Assembly: GCF_036053395.1 (NCBI RefSeq)
Contig: NZ_CP107942.1
Location: 1,950,501 to 2,014,500, forward strand
Direction: 5' to 3'
Length of the DNA stretch: 64,000 nucleotides
Source: Actinoplanes sp. NBC_00393
GTDB taxonomy: Bacteria > Actinomycetota > Actinomycetes > Mycobacteriales > Micromonosporaceae
Below the pieces are notes generated by a model. It made no database searches, was not told where the DNA came from, and saw nothing but the letters and a program-made list of their open reading frames with translations. Numbering within the stretch: the stretch's first letter is position 1; each line of letters opens with the position of its first letter. A program made the position numbers and the translations under genes. Below are positions 42,191 to 51,734 of the stretch, one piece after another.

Positions 42191-42275
42191 GGCCCGGCCC
42201 GGACTGGGCCCGGCCCGGACTGGAGCCGGCCCGGACTGGGGCCCGGCCCGGACTGGGGCCGGCCGGGACTGGGGC
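42191..42275. repeat. Short GC tandem array (about 15-17 bp unit)
   Basis: CCCGGACTGG occurs about five times at 15-17 bp spacing, with small length differences among copies. It is directly downstream of the 63-bp array. Confidence 0.8.
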
Positions 42276-42327
42276 GCGAGGCGCAGCCGGGAGAGCAAAC
42301 GGAACCAGCCTAACCTCCTAGGATGCT

Positions 42328-43073
42328 TTAGAGGGTGTGTTCGACGGCTCCGTAGCGGGCAGAACCGGCGTGAGTGACAAAAGCCCAGTACTGATCGCCA
42401 TACGACCAATGCCACCACTGCGACGGATGCGGGACCATGCCGCTGCCTCGCAACGCAGCCGCGAGCAGCGCATGGCGACCCGGATCGAGGGCCTGGGGGA
42501 GCGCGGGAACAGCCCCGGACGGGGAGAGCACCGTCAGATCGACCGCCCCGCCGGTGAGATGCGGCGGCAGGTCTACCGGTCTCGGGTGCCGGCACCCCAG
42601 GCCTATCGAGGGCCTGGGGGAGCGCGGGAACAGCCCCGGACGGGGAGAGCACCGTCAGATCGACCGCCCCGCCGGTGAGATGCGGCGGCAGGTCTACCGG
42701 TCTCGGGTGCCGGCACCCCAGGCCTATCGAGGGCCTGGGGGAGCGCGGGAACAGCCCCGGACGGGGAGAGCACCGTCAGATCGACCGCGCCGCCGGTGAG
42801 ATGCGGCGGCAGGTCTACCGGTCTCGGGTGCCGGCACCCCAGGCCTGCCGCCGCCTCCCGGTCTCGCGTGCGATACCCCGCCAGGACGAGCAGGCGCAGC
42901 TCCCGCGGAAGCAGACTCTGGGCTGTCACCAACCGGTCTACCACCCCCGACCGCAAGGAGACGCCCTCGGCCACGACCGAAAGCGGTGCCCCCGCTCCGA
43001 GGACGGCCAGCGGCTCGCCGCAGTCGCGGACCGGCACGGCCGCGAACCGTGGATCCGTCAGCGGCACAGCCAT
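42328..43073 (-). pseudogene. VanX-like D-Ala-D-Ala dipeptidase (M15D), frameshifted by a 121-bp triplication
   Basis: ATG 43073 has GGAGGT 7 bases upstream. The N-terminal half reads MAVPLTDPRFAAVPVRDCGE, then LLVLAGYRTRDREAA, then the zinc motif PPHLTGGAVDLTV (His and Asp ligands). The C-terminal half, HPSQWWHWSYGDQYWAFVTHAG, lies in another frame. Between them are three copies of a 121-bp segment. Removing two copies (242 bp) gives 504 bp, exactly 168 codons with no stop. As it stands the frame ends at a TAG at the copy junction (42603). The E-W-W-H motif of the family is Q-W-W-H here, so the catalytic Glu is also lost. The family cleaves D-Ala-D-Ala in wall recycling or glycopeptide resistance. 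Confidence 0.85.
42484..42846. repeat. 121-bp tandem triplication inside the VanX-like gene
   Basis: Units at 42484-42604, 42605-42725 and 42726-42846 are almost identical (a C/G difference in the third near 42789). Each codes, in one frame, the zinc-motif segment of the dipeptidase. Near-identity indicates a recent event. Confidence 0.96.
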
Positions 43074-43121
43074 CTGCCCGACCTCCGTCACGTGAGACGG
43101 GGCAGAGCCTCGTGCAGGCCG

Positions 43122-46100
43122 CTATAGAGTTTCTGTAGCCGTTCTGTAGGACAGTTCGCTGACCTCGCGTGCTCCGTACGATCGGAAGGTCGCCAGAGCC
43201 TCGCGCCGCACTGCCTCGGCCGCCGCGCTCTGGCCGCGCGCTTCCCGGAGTTCCGCGATGTCGCGCTGGGTGCGCGCCGCGAACAGCGGCATCTCCAGTG
43301 AGCGGAAGAGGTCCAGGGCGCCGCGCAGGCAGGCGTCGGACTCGTCGAGGCGCCCGGCGCTGAGGTGCAGTTCGCCGAGGGTGCGCAGGGTCATCGCCTC
43401 GGCCCACCGGTCGCGGCCGGCGCGGTCGCTGATCAGCAGCGGTTCGAGCACGGCGAGCGCCTGGTCGAGCCGGCCCAGCCGGACGTGTGTCTTGGCCAGC
43501 GCGCGCAGGCTGAAGCCTTCGAGTTTGACGTCGCCGAGCTGCCGGAACATCTCGGTGGCCCGGCTGAGGACCTGTTCGGCGTCGTCGAGGCGGCCGGCCG
43601 CGCGATGCACCAGGCCGATGGTGCGCAGGGTGAGGGCGGTGCCGCGGACGCTGCCGGCGCGCCGGTAGGCCCGAAGCGCCCGTTCCAGGGACGTGTTGGC
43701 CTCGTCGATGGCGCCCTGTTCGAGGTAGACCGATCCGGCGATGCGGGCGCAGTGGCCGATCGCGCTGTCGTCGTCGAGGACGGTGAGGACGGTCATCGCC
43801 TGTTCCAGGAAGTGCCGGGCCTCCGGCAGGTAGCCCTGTTCGCGGCAGGCCAGGCCGAGCGCGGTCAGCATGGCGGCGGCGCCGCGCTGGTGGCCGAGGT
43901 CGCGGAAGAGGGCGAGGGCCTCGGACAGGTGGCGGCGGGCTTCCGGGTAGCGGTCCTGCTCGTACCGGAACTGGCCGAGCGCGGCGATCAGCACCGCCTC
44001 GCCGAGGCGGTTGCCCGCCCGGCGGGCGGCGCCCAGGGCCGCGTCATGGGCGCGCTGCCACAGCTCGATGACGTTGTTCAGGGGGTACGACGACGCGCAC
44101 ACCAGCGACGCCAGCCGGACCGCCGTGTCGTCGAGGTCGAGGGCGGCGGCCCGTTCGACGGCCAGGACCAGGGAGGTCTGTTCGACGTCGAGCCAGCCGC
44201 GCGGGTTGGTGCTGGTCTCCCCGTCGGCCTGGTCCTCGCGCGACGGCAGCCACAGCGGGATGCAGCCGGAGGTGACCCGGTCGGCGATGTGCCCACGCAG
44301 CCGGTCGAGGCGGGCCAGCCAGCCGTCCGCGACGCGGGTGGTCACGGCCACCTGGTCGGCCGGTGATTCGAGGAGTTCGGCCTGTTCACGGGCGTAGATG
44401 CGGACCAGGTCGTGCAGCCGGTAGCGGATCTGCCCGGCGTGGTCGACGTAGGTGTAGTCGACCAGGTGCGCGTCGACGAGCTGCTCGATGACGGTCTCGG
44501 CGTCCTCGACGCTGGTGTCGAGCAGGGCGGCGACGACCCAGCAGGGGAAGTCGGAGGGGCCGAGCTGGCCGAGGCGGCGCAGCACGGTCCGGGCGCGCGG
44601 GTCGAGGCCGGGCAGGCTCATCTCGATGGTGGCGCGGACCTGCTGGTCGCCGGCCCACAGTTCGTCGAGGCGGCGGCGTTCGTCGCCGAGGCGGCGGGCC
44701 AGCAGCTGCGCGGACCAGTGCCGGCGGGTGGCGAGGCGGGCGCCGGCGATGCGTACCGCCAGCGGCAGCCGCCCGCACGACGAGACGATCTCGGCAGCCG
44801 CGTCCGGGGACGAGGTCACCCGGTCGTCGCCGACCACGCGGGCCAGCAGGATGGTCGCCTCCTGCTGGCTGAGCATGTCGAGTTCCAGCAGCCGGGCGCT
44901 GGCCAGGCCGGGGAGCCGGTTGCGGGAGGTGATCAGCACGCCGCAGCGCGGGCTGCCCGGCAGCAGCGGCCGGACCTGCTGCTCGTTGGCGGCGTCGTCG
45001 AGCACGACCAGCACCCGGCGTTCGGCGAGCAGGCTGCGGTACTGGTTCATCCGCTCGTCCAGGCTGCTCTCAATGGCGCTCGGGTCGACGTCGAAGGCGC
45101 GCAGGAAGCGTCCCAGCACCTCGGCCGGCGAGGCCGGCGAGGCGGACATGCCGCGAAGATCGACATGCAGGACACCATCGGGGTACGCCGAGGCGACGCG
45201 ATGCGCGACATGGACCGCGAGCGCCGACTTGCCGACCCCGCCGGGTCCCGCGATCACGCCGGCCGACGACTTCTCCAGCAGCTGGACGAGCTGCGCCGTC
45301 TCCGTCTCGCGGCCGGTGAAGTCGGCCGCGTCCGGTGGCAGCTGCGCGGGGACCGGTTTCGGCGCCGCCCCGGATTCGCCGCGCAGGATCGACTCGTGCA
45401 GGCGGGTCAGTTCCGGGCCGGGTTCGATGCCGAGCTCCTCGACGAGGACCTGCCGGCCCTGCCGGTAGACGGTCAGCGCGTCCGCGGTGCGGCCGGACCG
45501 GTGCAGCGCGGTCATCAGCTGCGCCCGTAGCGACTCGCGGGTGGGGTGCTGCCCGACCAGCACGGACAGTTCGGCGCAGAGCTGGTCGGCGCGGCCCAGG
45601 GCGAGGTCGGCGGCGATGCGTTCCTCGGTGATCGCGATCCGTTGCTCGTCCAGGCGGGCTGCTTCGGCGGTGAGCGCGTCGCTGCGTACCCCGCTCAGGG
45701 CTGGACCGTGCCAGAGCGCGGCCGCGGCACGCAGCGCTTCCGATGCCTCGGCGTGGCGTCCGTCGCGGGCGGCGGCGCGGCCGCGGGCCACGAGCGCGTC
45801 GAACCGGTTGCGGTCCAGGCTGTCCGGGTCGATGCGGGCCAGGTAGCCCGGCGGCCGGGTCTCGATCACTCCGGGTGGCAGGGCGCGGCGGAGAGCGGAG
45901 ACGTACGTCTGCACGAGGGCCCGGGCCGTCGGCGGCGGATCGTCGTCCCAGATCACGTCGATCAGCCGGTCGGTCGACACCACCCGGCCGGCCGGGAGCA
46001 GCAGGGCGGCCAGCAGCGTCCGGATCTTGGTTCCGCCGAGCGGGACGGTGTCCGCGCCGGTACGCACCTCGACCGGCCCGAGCAGCCGGAACTCCACGTC

Positions 46101-46826
46101 CGCCGCCTCGCTCGCCCGGGACGGCCCGGTGTCCGCGGTCAGCGCCTCCTGGTAGGCGTCGCGCAGCTCACGGCCCGGATCGGTGCCGAGTTCCTCGGCG
46201 AGCAGGTGGCGGGTCTTGGCGTACCGGTCCAGGGCCTCGCTGGTGCGCCCGCAGTCGTGCAGCGCCCGGATCAGGGCCGCGGCGAGCGGCTCGACCAGCG
46301 GGTACTCCTCGCACAGGGTGTTCAGCGTCTCGACCGTGAGCCCCGCGGTCCCGGCGGCGTGGGCGGCCCGCGCCCAGGCCAGCGCCACCTCGATCCGGCG
46401 GCCGTGCCAGTGCCGGCGCAGCCGCTGCGCCCACGGCCCGGGCAGATCCGCCACCGGGCTGCCGCGCCACAGGTCGAGGGCCTCGGCCAGCGGCTCCGGC
46501 TCGGCTTTCGCAGCCAGGTCCTCGAAGCGCCGCAGGTCCACCAGGCCGGCCGGCACGTCGATCCGGTAGCCGCCGCCGGCCCGCTGCAGTTCCGCCGGTC
46601 CGTCGCTGAGCGCCCGGCGCAACGCGGAGACGTACGCCTGGACTGCGTGCCGCGCCTTCGCCGGCGGCCGGTCGCCCCACACCCGGTCGATCAGCTCGTC
46701 CATCGGCACCGGCCGCCCGGCGTCCACCAGGAGGGCCGCGAGCACAGCCCTCTGCCGCGGCTGCCCGATGTCCACCGGCCCTGCCGTGGTGCACGCCTCC
46801 ACCGGTCCGAGCAGTCGGAACTCCAC
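43122..46826 (-). CDS. SARP-type regulator with two tandem BTAD units, NB-ARC and TPR
   Basis: A 1234-aa regulator. Start GTG 46826 follows GGAGGGGAGG. Residues about 1-240 are one SARP module: an OmpR-like HTH (VEFRLLGPVEACTTAG...AVLAALLVDAG) plus BTAD. A second complete SARP module follows at about 245-490 (VEFRLLGPVEVRTGAD...LLAALLLPAG plus BTAD). The NB-ARC ATPase is next (about 510-800; P-loop GPGGVGKS, LVVLDDAAN, GVLITSRNRLPGL, GRLPLAVRIAGARLA), then TPRs to the end. SARP-NB-ARC-TPR proteins such as AfsR activate secondary metabolism. Two DNA-binding/BTAD units in one chain are unusual. The broken dipeptidase follows 48 bp downstream. Confidence 0.9.
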   Translation of the reverse strand: MEFRLLGPVEACTTAGPVDIGQPRQRAVLAALLVDAGRPVPMDELIDRVWGDRPPAKARHAVQAYVSALRRALSDGPAELQRAGGGYRIDVPAGLVDLRRFEDLAAKAEPEPLAEALDLWRGSPVADLPGPWAQRLRRHWHGRRIEVALAWARAAHAAGTAGLTVETLNTLCEEYPLVEPLAAALIRALHDCGRTSEALDRYAKTRHLLAEELGTDPGRELRDAYQEALTADTGPSRASEAADVEFRLLGPVEVRTGADTVPLGGTKIRTLLAALLLPAGRVVSTDRLIDVIWDDDPPPTARALVQTYVSALRRALPPGVIETRPPGYLARIDPDSLDRNRFDALVARGRAAARDGRHAEASEALRAAAALWHGPALSGVRSDALTAEAARLDEQRIAITEERIAADLALGRADQLCAELSVLVGQHPTRESLRAQLMTALHRSGRTADALTVYRQGRQVLVEELGIEPGPELTRLHESILRGESGAAPKPVPAQLPPDAADFTGRETETAQLVQLLEKSSAGVIAGPGGVGKSALAVHVAHRVASAYPDGVLHVDLRGMSASPASPAEVLGRFLRAFDVDPSAIESSLDERMNQYRSLLAERRVLVVLDDAANEQQVRPLLPGSPRCGVLITSRNRLPGLASARLLELDMLSQQEATILLARVVGDDRVTSSPDAAAEIVSSCGRLPLAVRIAGARLATRRHWSAQLLARRLGDERRRLDELWAGDQQVRATIEMSLPGLDPRARTVLRRLGQLGPSDFPCWVVAALLDTSVEDAETVIEQLVDAHLVDYTYVDHAGQIRYRLHDLVRIYAREQAELLESPADQVAVTTRVADGWLARLDRLRGHIADRVTSGCIPLWLPSREDQADGETSTNPRGWLDVEQTSLVLAVERAAALDLDDTAVRLASLVCASSYPLNNVIELWQRAHDAALGAARRAGNRLGEAVLIAALGQFRYEQDRYPEARRHLSEALALFRDLGHQRGAAAMLTALGLACREQGYLPEARHFLEQAMTVLTVLDDDSAIGHCARIAGSVYLEQGAIDEANTSLERALRAYRRAGSVRGTALTLRTIGLVHRAAGRLDDAEQVLSRATEMFRQLGDVKLEGFSLRALAKTHVRLGRLDQALAVLEPLLISDRAGRDRWAEAMTLRTLGELHLSAGRLDESDACLRGALDLFRSLEMPLFAARTQRDIAELREARGQSAAAEAVRREALATFRSYGAREVSELSYRTATETL

Positions 46827-46976
46827 GCGTCGCGCCTCCCCTCCGCCCGCCACCATAAACGTCACTCGATACGCCCGCTTCAGCGTGTCGCACCCGGACC
46901 ACCCTGCGGACGCCCCGAGGAATTCCCGAGACGTGTGCGGCAACGTCGCCCGGGTGCATCACGGGGGAGTGAAACG

Positions 46977-47273
46977 GTGAACGCGACCGAACGGGCCGTG
47001 CTGGCCCTGGCCCTGGTGGCCTTCACGGGCCTGGCGCTCGCCGCCCGCGCCGGCCCACCCGACCCACCTGACCCGCCGCGGGACCGTGACTGTCCGGCGA
47101 CCCGGCAGGTACTGGTCGTCGAAGCCCGGCTGCCCGCGGTGGCGCGCGCCTGCCGGCCGCCCGTAGTGCCTCGCGGCACGGTGGTCACCGACTGGCCTTC
47201 CTCGGGACTCGACCGGCACCGCGCCCTGATCGGGCCGGCTCGCCGCGCCGGGGCCGCCGTCCGGCTCGGCTGA
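46977..47273 (+). CDS. Small secreted or membrane-anchored protein (98 aa)
   Basis: GTG 46977 follows GGGGGAG. A hydrophobic N-terminus (VLALALVAFTGLALAARAG) is a signal or anchor. A Pro/Asp-rich stretch (PPDPPDPPRDRD) comes next, then VLVVEARLPAVARACRPPVVPRGTVVTDWP. It has two Cys that could form a disulphide. Family not recognised. It is divergent from the SARP regulator and so may be its target. Confidence 0.65.
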   Translation: MNATERAVLALALVAFTGLALAARAGPPDPPDPPRDRDCPATRQVLVVEARLPAVARACRPPVVPRGTVVTDWPSSGLDRHRALIGPARRAGAAVRLG

Positions 47274-47342
47274 GCGGCACGCTGAGTCGGCCGTCACCAC
47301 CGGGCTGCTCAACTGGGCTGCGGCGATGCCGATCGTGGGGTC

Positions 47343-49559
47343 ATGCGTATGCCCGCGATCGACGACCACGAGGCCGAGTTCTGGGTCCGCCAGATCCGGC
47401 TCGGTGTGCTGATCGCGGTCGTGATCCCGCTGGTCGGCGCCATTCACGTGCTGGTCAACTGGGCGCCGCCGCAGCGCTGGTGGGCGGGGCCGATCGCGGC
47501 CTGCGGGCTGGTGCAGCTGCTGCTGCTGATGCTGCCGTGGCGGCGGTGGGTGCGCAGCGCCCGGGTCCGGGCGGCGCTGTTCGGCTGGTGGCTGGCGCAC
47601 ATCCCGCTGCTGTGCTTCGTCTCGTACGTCGACGTCAACGGCGCGGTGCTCTACCTGCCGTGCGTGATGCTGATGGTGGTGACGGCGGCCGCGCTGTTCC
47701 CGCCGATGCTGGTCGTGCTGCTCGGCGTGGTGTCGCTGGCCGGATACTTCGCGCTGCTGCCGACCGGTCTCGGGGTCAGCTCGGTGCTGGTCGCCGGCCT
47801 GGCGACGGTGATGGGGTTCGTGGTGACGACCAGCGCGGTGATCGCGCACAACCGGCGGCGGATGGACGCGCGGCGACGGGCGGCGGAGCGCCGCACCGAG
47901 GCGCTGCTGCAGAACTCGCCCGAGGTCGTGGTGGCGCTCGGGAGCGACGGCATCGTGCGGTATGCGAGCCTGTCGACCCGTACCGTGCTGGGTTATGCCC
48001 CGGAAAGTGTCACCGGAGAGCTGATCGACGGGCTGGTGCACCCGGAGGACCTGGCCCGGATGCGCACCTGGATGGCCGCGCTGCGCTCGTCGGCGGCCGG
48101 GTCGACGGCGGAGGCCGAGATGCGGGTGCGCCGGGCCGACGGGTCGTGGGCGGTGCTCGACGCGATCGGCACGAACTGCCTGGACGACCCGGATCTGCAG
48201 GCCGTGGTGGTCAGCATCCGCGACATCGGCGCGCGCAAGGCCCTGGAGGAGCAGCTCAGCCGGCAGGCGTTCACCGACCCGCTGACCGGGCTGTCGAACC
48301 GGGCGCTGTTCCGTAACCGGCTGGCGCACGCCACCGCGCGCCGCGACGCCGACGTCACGCTGCTGCTGATCGACCTGGACGACTTCAAGGACGTCAACGA
48401 CAACCTCGGGCACAGCGCCGGCGACCAGCTGCTGACCACGATCGCCGGGCGGCTGCGGGCCGGGGTCCGCCCCGGCGACACCCTCGCGAGGCTGGGCGGT
48501 GACGAGTTCGCGGTGCTGATCGAGTCGCTCGACGGGCGTGACGCGGCGGCCACCGCGGAGCGGCTGCTGACCGAGCTGCGCCGGCCGATCGACCTGGGCG
48601 GCGGGGACATCCGCTGCACCGCGAGCATCGGGGTGGCCGGCACCGACACCGGCGCCGACGGCGAGGAGCTGCTGCGCAACGCGGACCTGGCGATGTACGC
48701 CGCCAAGCGGCAGGGCCGCAACGCGTACGCGGTGTTCGACGAGACGATGTACGCCGGTGTGCTCAACGAGGCCCGCCAGCGGATGGAGATGGAGAAGGCG
48801 CTCGCCGACGAGCAGTTCGTCGTGCACTACCAGCCGGTCGTCGACCTGCCGCACCAGCGGGTCACCGGCGTGGAGGCGCTGGTCCGCTGGCAGCACCCGG
48901 AGCAGGGGCTGCTCGGCCCGAACCACTTCATCGACAACGCCGAGGAGAGCGGCCTGATCGTGCCGCTGGGCCGCTGGGTGCTGCAGGAGGCGTGCCGGCA
49001 GCTGGCCCGCTGGCAGGCCGGCGGTGTGGGCGCCGACCTGACCATGAACGTCAACCTGTCGGCCCGGCAGTTCCAGTACGCCGGCCTGGTCGACGACGTC
49101 CGCGAGGCGATCCTCAGCTCGGGTGTCGAACCCGGCCTGCTCACCCTGGAACTCACCGAGTCGATGCTGCTGCAGGACATCGACGCCGCGTCGGAGACCC
49201 TGCACGCGCTGCGCGCCCTCGGCGTCCACCTGGCCATCGACGACTTCGGCACCGGCTACTCGTCGCTGAACTACCTCAAGCGCCTCCCGGTCGACGTCAT
49301 CAAGATCGACCGCGCGTTCGTCACCGAGGTCGCCACCGACGCCGGTGACAAGGCGCTGGTCGACGCGGTGGTGACGCTGAGCCGGGCGTTGAGCCTGAAG
49401 ACCGTGGCCGAGGGCATCGAGACCGACGACCAGCAGGAGATGCTGCACCGGCTCGGCTGCGAGTACGGCCAGGGCTACCTGTTCGGCCGTCCCGCGGAAC
49501 CGGACACGATCGAGGCACTGCTGCGCGAGCACTCCGAGGTATCTTCGCTGCACGCGTGA
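47343..49559 (+). CDS. Membrane PAS-GGDEF-EAL protein (cyclic-di-GMP turnover)
   Basis: A 738-aa protein. The N-terminal five or six helices (about residues 18-165) are followed by a PAS sensor (about 185-300; LLQNSPEVVVALGSDGIVRYAS). A diguanylate cyclase has intact GGDEF at 385-389, and a phosphodiesterase has intact EAL at 511-513 with DDFGTGYSSLNYL and AEGIETDDQQEML. Both active sites look complete, so net activity cannot be told. Cyclic-di-GMP controls development in actinomycetes. Confidence 0.95.
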   Translation: MRMPAIDDHEAEFWVRQIRLGVLIAVVIPLVGAIHVLVNWAPPQRWWAGPIAACGLVQLLLLMLPWRRWVRSARVRAALFGWWLAHIPLLCFVSYVDVNGAVLYLPCVMLMVVTAAALFPPMLVVLLGVVSLAGYFALLPTGLGVSSVLVAGLATVMGFVVTTSAVIAHNRRRMDARRRAAERRTEALLQNSPEVVVALGSDGIVRYASLSTRTVLGYAPESVTGELIDGLVHPEDLARMRTWMAALRSSAAGSTAEAEMRVRRADGSWAVLDAIGTNCLDDPDLQAVVVSIRDIGARKALEEQLSRQAFTDPLTGLSNRALFRNRLAHATARRDADVTLLLIDLDDFKDVNDNLGHSAGDQLLTTIAGRLRAGVRPGDTLARLGGDEFAVLIESLDGRDAAATAERLLTELRRPIDLGGGDIRCTASIGVAGTDTGADGEELLRNADLAMYAAKRQGRNAYAVFDETMYAGVLNEARQRMEMEKALADEQFVVHYQPVVDLPHQRVTGVEALVRWQHPEQGLLGPNHFIDNAEESGLIVPLGRWVLQEACRQLARWQAGGVGADLTMNVNLSARQFQYAGLVDDVREAILSSGVEPGLLTLELTESMLLQDIDAASETLHALRALGVHLAIDDFGTGYSSLNYLKRLPVDVIKIDRAFVTEVATDAGDKALVDAVVTLSRALSLKTVAEGIETDDQQEMLHRLGCEYGQGYLFGRPAEPDTIEALLREHSEVSSLHA

Positions 49560-49575
49560 GGTGTGGGAGGTGCAA

Positions 49576-50409
49576 GTGCGGACCGTGACCCGGCGGCTGC
49601 CACTGCTGCGAGCCGATCTCGAGGGCGCCGTCTGCTCGCTTCCGTCCGACTTCGTCCTGGACGGCCACGAGCGGATCACCGTCGTGCTCGAGCACCGGCC
49701 GCACGGCCGGCAGGTCTTCGAGGCGGACGTCCGGCAGGACGTCGGGTGGCAGCTGCACGGCATCGGCTGGCCGGTCGACCTGCGCCCCGGCGTGCTGGTC
49801 ACGGTCACCTGGCGGCCGGCGAAGGACGAGATCGGGCTGCGGACCACGGTCGCCGAGGACCCGATGCGGGTCGACGGCGTCGACTACTTCCACGAGTACG
49901 ATCCGGCGGCCGTCACCCGCGCCTTCGAACCGGACGCGTCGAACCATGCGCAGGTGCTGGGCGTGGTGCGCCGGCTGGGCCGGGTGTTCGAGGACGGCAG
50001 CGCGGTGCACACCGAGGCGTTCGTGGCCGCCCGCTGCGGGCTGGGCCGCGGGGCGCGCGGTGCTTTCCTGTTCCGCAATGCGGTGGACCAGCTGATCCGG
50101 GAGGGGTACGTGACGCGCGTACCCGGCAGTGTCGACGCCGCCGGTCAGCCGTCCTATCCGGCGGTGGACGGCGAGGAGCCGGCCGAGATGCTGTTCTACG
50201 CCCCGCTGGTCGAGCCCACCCCCATGGGTGACGGCCCGGACCGGCGCGAGCACTGGGTCAACGGCTTCATCCGCAAACTGCCGCCCGGCGCCCAGCCGTC
50301 GGAGAAACAGTTGGCCGCCCACCGCCGAGCCGTGGAGAACGACCTGATCGACGAGGATTCGCTGGCCCCCGGCTACACCTACGTGAAGAAACACCACCGC
50401 CACGGCTGA
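49576..50409 (+). CDS. Hypothetical protein (277 aa)
   Basis: Start GTG 49576 because GGGAGG (49565-49570) precedes it at good spacing; an in-frame GTG lies at 49561. The N-terminal 110 residues are beta-rich (LRADLEGAVCSLPSDFVLDGHERITVVLEHRP). A helical region with AFVAARCGLGRGARGAFLFRNAVDQLIREGYVTRV recalls a winged-helix. The C-terminus is charged and His-rich (KKHHRHG). No family recognised. It is 16 bp after the GGDEF-EAL gene and may be cotranscribed. Confidence 0.7.
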   Translation: MRTVTRRLPLLRADLEGAVCSLPSDFVLDGHERITVVLEHRPHGRQVFEADVRQDVGWQLHGIGWPVDLRPGVLVTVTWRPAKDEIGLRTTVAEDPMRVDGVDYFHEYDPAAVTRAFEPDASNHAQVLGVVRRLGRVFEDGSAVHTEAFVAARCGLGRGARGAFLFRNAVDQLIREGYVTRVPGSVDAAGQPSYPAVDGEEPAEMLFYAPLVEPTPMGDGPDRREHWVNGFIRKLPPGAQPSEKQLAAHRRAVENDLIDEDSLAPGYTYVKKHHRHG

Positions 50410-50516
50410 CCCCGCCCAGCCGTTGCTGAGGGTCGTTTCCGGTCCGTGCGAACAGCCTTCAGAGCCAGCCGCGTTGCCCGAGGCTCGCCACCCCGAACCC
50501 CAGCGGCGCCGATCGA

Positions 50517-51026
50517 TCAGTATGGCGGCAGACCGGCTCGGCCGGGATCGCGCGACGGCTGTGGCCTCGTTCCCGGAGGCCTCGAGCGCAGCCGGGCGCC
50601 GGCGATCACCACGACGACCGCCAGGATGATGCCGAAGCTGACCGGGTAGACCCAGGCACGGCCGGTGACCAGTGAGAACACGAGCATGCCTGCGTAGAAC
50701 GGCCCGCCGACGGCCAGACCGAGGAGCGCGCCGCGGCGGTTCTGCTCGGCGGTGAGGGGCAACGGCCGGCGGTCTGCGGGCAGCGCCTTGCGGTTGAGCC
50801 AGTCGAACAGCGGCAGCATCAGGGCCCAGACAGCGCCGTACAGGCCGGCCCGGGCGAAGATCAGCGAGACCGGGTCGCCGCGGTCCAGGAACAGGCGCAT
50901 CGCGAACCAGATCAGGGTGAGCGTCACCGAGGCGACGGCGTACCGGCCCGGCGGCCCGCCCAACTTCTCCACGAGCATGGCCCGGCGGCTCGCAAGACCC
51001 GGTTTCTCGACCATGGTCGATGCCAT
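50517..51026 (-). CDS. Hypothetical membrane protein (169 aa)
   Basis: Four hydrophobic segments: ASVTLTLIWFAMRLFL, FARAGLYGAVWALMLPLF, ALLGLAVGGPFYAGMLVFSL and VSFGIILAVVVVIAGA. Charged ends include a Pro/Arg-rich C-terminus (RSRPPGTRPQPSRDPGR). Start ATG 51026 or the nearby in-frame ATG 51014. No domain recognised. It ends downstream of the GNAT gene on the same strand. Confidence 0.68.
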   Translation of the reverse strand: MASTMVEKPGLASRRAMLVEKLGGPPGRYAVASVTLTLIWFAMRLFLDRGDPVSLIFARAGLYGAVWALMLPLFDWLNRKALPADRRPLPLTAEQNRRGALLGLAVGGPFYAGMLVFSLVTGRAWVYPVSFGIILAVVVVIAGARLRSRPPGTRPQPSRDPGRAGLPPY

Positions 51027-51041
51027 TGCCCGCCGCGGCCG

Positions 51042-51662
51042 TCAGATATGCGCCTCCGGCACGTGGGCGGCGGCCAGCGGGCCCGCCACCGACCAACCGA
51101 GCGCTTGGTACAACGCCCGGCCATCCGCGGTCGCGGCGAGCACGCCGGTCGACAATCCAAGATCAAGAGCAGCATCAGCAAGGGTACGCATGACAGCACT
51201 CCCGAACCCACGCCGCCGGTGCCCGGGATCCGTCTCCACCTGGTCGATGACGCCGACCGTGCCCGCCGGAGCCATCCGCCCCCACGCGGCCCTCTCCCCG
51301 CCCTCGCCGAGGATCTCCGCGTGAACCACCGGCCCGTCCCTGACGACCCGGACAGGATGCCCAACCTTCTCGCCGGCCCGAAACGGCACCTGCATCAGAT
51401 AGGCGGTGTCGGCCATGGCCCACGCCCCGGGCAGAGCTTTGCGCAGCAGCTCCGGCTCACCGGCCACCTTGATCCACGTCCCCGGCGCATCGTGCTCGCG
51501 GCCCAGCCCGTCCAGCACCTGCTCGTCAAACGCGGGCAGCACATAGCGGACCCGGTGCCCTGGCAGCCCGACCTCCATCCGCCAAGCGCCGGGCACGGCC
51601 TCCGGAGCGCCGACCGACCGGCAGAGCGCCCAACCATGCACCCACGAGCTGACGAGGTCCAA
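51042..51662 (-). CDS. GNAT-family N-acetyltransferase
   Basis: A 206-aa protein. Its C-terminal GNAT fold has the acetyl-CoA motif DQVETDPGHRRRGFGSAVMRTLADAALD (Q/RxxGxG/A type) and LYQALGWSVAG. The N-terminal half (MDLVSSWVHGWALCRSVGAPEAV) is typical of an actinomycete GNAT subfamily. The start is TTG 51662, preceded by GGAAGGA. Substrate unknown. Confidence 0.85.
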   Translation of the reverse strand: MDLVSSWVHGWALCRSVGAPEAVPGAWRMEVGLPGHRVRYVLPAFDEQVLDGLGREHDAPGTWIKVAGEPELLRKALPGAWAMADTAYLMQVPFRAGEKVGHPVRVVRDGPVVHAEILGEGGERAAWGRMAPAGTVGVIDQVETDPGHRRRGFGSAVMRTLADAALDLGLSTGVLAATADGRALYQALGWSVAGPLAAAHVPEAHI

Positions 51663-51734
51663 CGCTTGGTCCTTCCTGACGGCCCGGCCGGTCCGAAATG
51701 CGAATCAGGAAGAATCTATCGGGTGGAAGCGCGC

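Noticed and set aside
41955..42377. 140-aa open frame across the 63-bp array
   Set aside because: It stays open only because the unit is a multiple of three. The product is a Cys/Trp/Gly-rich repeat with no ribosome site or family.
42328..43073. Functional vancomycin-resistance vanX
   Set aside because: There are no vanH/vanA partners, the frame is broken by the triplication and the catalytic Glu is Gln.
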